From the NCBI GenBank assembly GCA_034509735.1, contig JACGWO010000012.1, positions 26,255,188-26,319,187 on the forward strand: DNA of 64,000 bases, given 5' to 3'. This document shows positions 61,701-64,000 of this stretch, one piece after another; the stretch's first letter is position 1, and every line of letters starts with the position of its first letter. The notes under the pieces were generated by a model that was not told the origin of the DNA, ran no database searches, and was given only the letters and a program-made list of their open reading frames with translations. Made by a program: the position numbers and the translations under genes. This DNA comes from Sesamum alatum (Eukaryota; Streptophyta; Magnoliopsida; Lamiales; Pedaliaceae).

Positions 61701-63812
61701 TTGGCAAAAGAAAGCCCAAAAATACCAAGAAAGAGACAGCAATTTTTAACCATCATAATGACAGTGGCAACAACCTGAATAAGAAGATAAATAGTGATTC
61801 TTTCACTTAGGATTTGGATTTTCACTTTCATGCTTACAGACAAGGTAAAATGCAGAATCGCAAGGCACCCTCGAAATAAGCATCAAGCGAAAGGATTTGA
61901 TGAAGAGCTAATGCACAGAATCACTCGAACAAATAAAATTATGGATAAGTCTGGTTTCATCTCCCCAAACATTTTGGAAGTTTAGAATAAAAGCACGTAT
62001 GTTTTCCTCATTTCTGAAGTTATACCTGAGTTTTTTTAAGACAACCCTATTTGCAAATCTTACACCCCATTTTCAGAAAACACTCCTTATTTTCTAATCC
62101 AAAACAAGTAATCGAACATACATTCTCAAAATTAAATATCAAATCAATCCATCAGCTTTGTTTTCAAACTTTCCTACGCACTAATAGAAACACATTTCGT
62201 TCAATACATCCATGAAGAGATCTTCCAAACAATCTCAAAAATATTTTCACAAATGAAAGTGGCAGAGTTCAAGCACAGTGTACATCTGAATCATTGATAA
62301 GTGCCTAAATTATTGCGAGTGCCTTGTGTCCTCCCTTCTTCCCTACAACCTCCAAATCAATCTCTGAGTATGCCACAGATGATAAGTACTCCCATTACAT
62401 TTATGCTACCTGAACATAGAAGCCTATGATATCCTTCCAACAAATCCAGGCAAATGAAAAACCAAATTCAATTTCACTATCAGAAAATGAGACTAGTCAA
62501 TAGTGTAGTGTACACTAACAACATAACCATATCTAACTTGCTAGTTAACTGCACATGAAAATTTCAGATATACTTTTTCATTTTACATAGATTTTTGTTA
62601 GGTCAAAAAGGAAATAATAAACAGATAACAATTAGCCAAAAATTTAATTCTATGTGATTCCCAAAACAAATAATGACCCTTCAGCATCCCAAGCCTAGTA
62701 ATAACTAGGAAGCGGAAATTATAATGCTAGATTTGGAGTAAGTATGATGGAGAATTTCTAGTTCCACATGATTCCCATGAAATGAGGATGCATATGAAAC
62801 TAAATATAAAAACATATCTCGTGAAGATGGAAAGATTTTCAGAAACTTTACATAATTAATGTATCTAGACACATTTATAGTAAAATCACTTAACTAATTG
62901 TGTACCTTGGAATGAAAATCTTCGCTCCAGCAAATTTTCTTGCCGTTGTCGACAGAACCATAGAGAAGGGAATCCGATTTATCGCCTTGAAGAATTCCAG
63001 GCAACACACTCTGGCATGAGAGGAAAATTAAGCAAATAAGAGTCACCCATGCCATCGTTTAGCACCTTGCTTAACATATACAGTTACCTAGTCATCTCTT
63101 GATATAAGAGTACATGAAAAGCTTAAAATAAATTTGACCAGTTGGTCATTTGGAAACGGTTTGACAACCATAAAAGAGAAAGGGGGAAGCAACATTAATG
63201 CAGCTAACACAGTCAATGCAAGTAGAAGAAATAGAAACGGATATTAATGTGGCAAAATCTAGTGAGTGAGAGCTTCATATATGCGGAGCTAAAGAAGATA
63301 TTTATACTTTTCTTGAGCATCTAGCTGAGACTTTCCATTATAGTCAAGTACCACATCCCCAAACTATAAAGAGACCCATGACTTGTATTGAACATAAGTG
63401 TAAACAAACATGCACCTGAGCTACCACTCTGTGACCTCTATAGTCGATTATGGCCATGGCAAGATTGTATATGCCAGGAACATCAACTTCCTGGTATGCC
63501 TTGGTGCCTTTCAAGTCATTGTTAGCACTTGCATATGTGGCTTGCTCACTTTCAGCCAACTGAGCCTCTGCAGGCACGTCAGGGGATAATGCCTTAGTGC
63601 CAACAATATTTTCCGAATTTAGAACAGCAGATTTATCCATAGATGAAACTCTAGAAGCTCCTTGTGGCAGATTATTCTCCGACTTCTGTGAATAATTCTG
63701 TGATGAGACTGTCCTCTGGGCTTTAGAGTTTTCTTCTGATGCCTGCTTCCGTGACAATTGCTCAAGCTCCGCATCAACCGCAAAACTGAAGAATATGTTG
63801 TTATGGACATAC
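52759..63812 (-). CDS. FMT: FRIENDLY/CLU clustered-mitochondria protein, C-terminal two thirds (partial; one frameshift)
   Basis: Nineteen minus-strand exons are visible: 63416-63812, 62906-63010, 61339-61457, 60735-60843, 60485-60643, 59009-59137, 58751-58921, 58500-58586, 57191-57325, 56733-56888, 56584-56652, 55469-55627, 54991-55047, 54867-54907, 54573-54692, 53838-54148, 53634-53741, 53463-53534, 52759-53202. They give about 980 codons of a protein near 1400, so the N-terminal CLU-N part lies beyond the right edge. The order is: end of the CLU domain ([28 protein letters not shown]), the eIF3-p135-like middle ([23 protein letters not shown]), TPR repeats (54991-53634), and a basic Ala-rich tail. 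The family is cytosolic, binds mRNAs for mitochondrial proteins and keeps mitochondria dispersed. An extra base in exon 53838-54148 shifts the frame, and intron 54149-54572 has a GC donor. Confidence 0.9.
54009..54011 (-). other. Single-base insertion (frameshift) in the FRIENDLY TPR exon
   Basis: The coding strand reads GCTACTTTTATAAATGTTTGCTATG. The family and the flanking splice phases require GTT followed directly by GCT, so one T (an A within AAA at 54009-54011) is extra. Upstream codes VAATFINV; downstream codes [14 protein letters not shown] in the next frame, with no further damage. Confidence 0.85.
56495..56575. repeat. Compound microsatellite (AAT, TA, GAA) in a FRIENDLY intron
   Basis: Runs of AAT, then TA, then GAA/GGA triplets end four bases short of the coding exon starting at 56584. 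Because it adjoins the 5' splice site on the minus strand, length change could affect splicing. Confidence 0.9.
57941..58222. repeat. 141-bp tandem duplication in a FRIENDLY intron
   Basis: Copies at 57941-58081 and 58082-58222 are nearly identical (one difference, GCTAGCAAC versus GCTAACAAC). They lie in the intron between exons 57191-57325 and 58500-58586. The period is divisible by three, so a minus-strand frame stays open through both copies; I treat that as chance. Confidence 0.93.
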
Positions 63813-64000
63813 CTAGAAAACACCAAAAGAGATATCAGTCAAGAAAAGTTATGTATACAAGAAAGGGGTCACCAGGAAACAAAGTCAAAATGTCAAAAAC
63901 AGGGGAGACAATCCCTAAAGCTGTCATGGAAGACTTTTCAGAACTCCGGACAGAAAACTTTTGCTTTCCATATGAAAAAGCAGGTGGATATCATGTATAT

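Overview
This is a stretch of plant nuclear genome, almost certainly a dicot. Its genes are rich in introns, the DNA between them is AT-rich, and small transposon remnants are scattered through it. The encoded proteins are plant-specific or plant-typed: a plastid ribosomal RNA-binding protein, a multiple-C2 plasmodesmal-type MCTP, a polygalacturonase inhibitor, and the FRIENDLY-type CLU protein. I cannot fix the species from the sequence. No operon, CRISPR array or prokaryotic island is present.

Layout. Positions 346-3873 hold a retrotransposon-like element: two roughly 150-bp direct repeats enclose decayed coding pieces of a plant 'putative gypsy-type transposon' protein and an array of short GC hairpins. 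Positions 3874-6950 are repeat-derived and AT-rich, with two unassigned open stretches. A four-exon minus-strand gene at 7055-9260 encodes plastid 30S ribosomal protein 2 (two RRMs). A single-exon plus-strand MCTP/FTIP gene lies at 12269-14647 and has a 5'-UTR intron. From 17106 to 33272 the whole plus strand is one 27-exon gene for the second-largest subunit of RNA polymerase I (NRPA2, 1196 aa). Its first intron is an AT-AC U12-type intron and its promoter has a telo-box. A single-exon PGIP follows at 34342-35331. An 18-exon mitochondrial DnaJ of the GFA2 type (445 aa) lies at 37176-43561.

The rest is on the minus strand: a broken fragment of a Crooked-neck (CLF) splicing factor (44416-44924); a complete eight-exon PSTAIRE-CDK relative that has lost key kinase residues (45258-49427, 292 aa); and the C-terminal two thirds of the FRIENDLY/CLU mitochondrial clustering protein (52759-63812, continuing past the right edge). 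The last carries a one-base frameshift in its TPR region.

Exon models were built by reading both strands, matching family sequence, and requiring splice phases to close. Every junction of NRPA2, DnaJ, PSRP2 and the CDK-like gene closes in frame, which is strong internal support. The FRIENDLY gene closes at every junction except for the single extra base. The genes are unrelated housekeeping or defence genes and show no shared pathway. The most unusual items are the intact CDK-like gene with degraded catalytic and regulatory sites, the U12 intron, the frameshifted FRIENDLY copy, and an LTR-like insertion whose empty site is preserved 30 kb away in a sister repeat.
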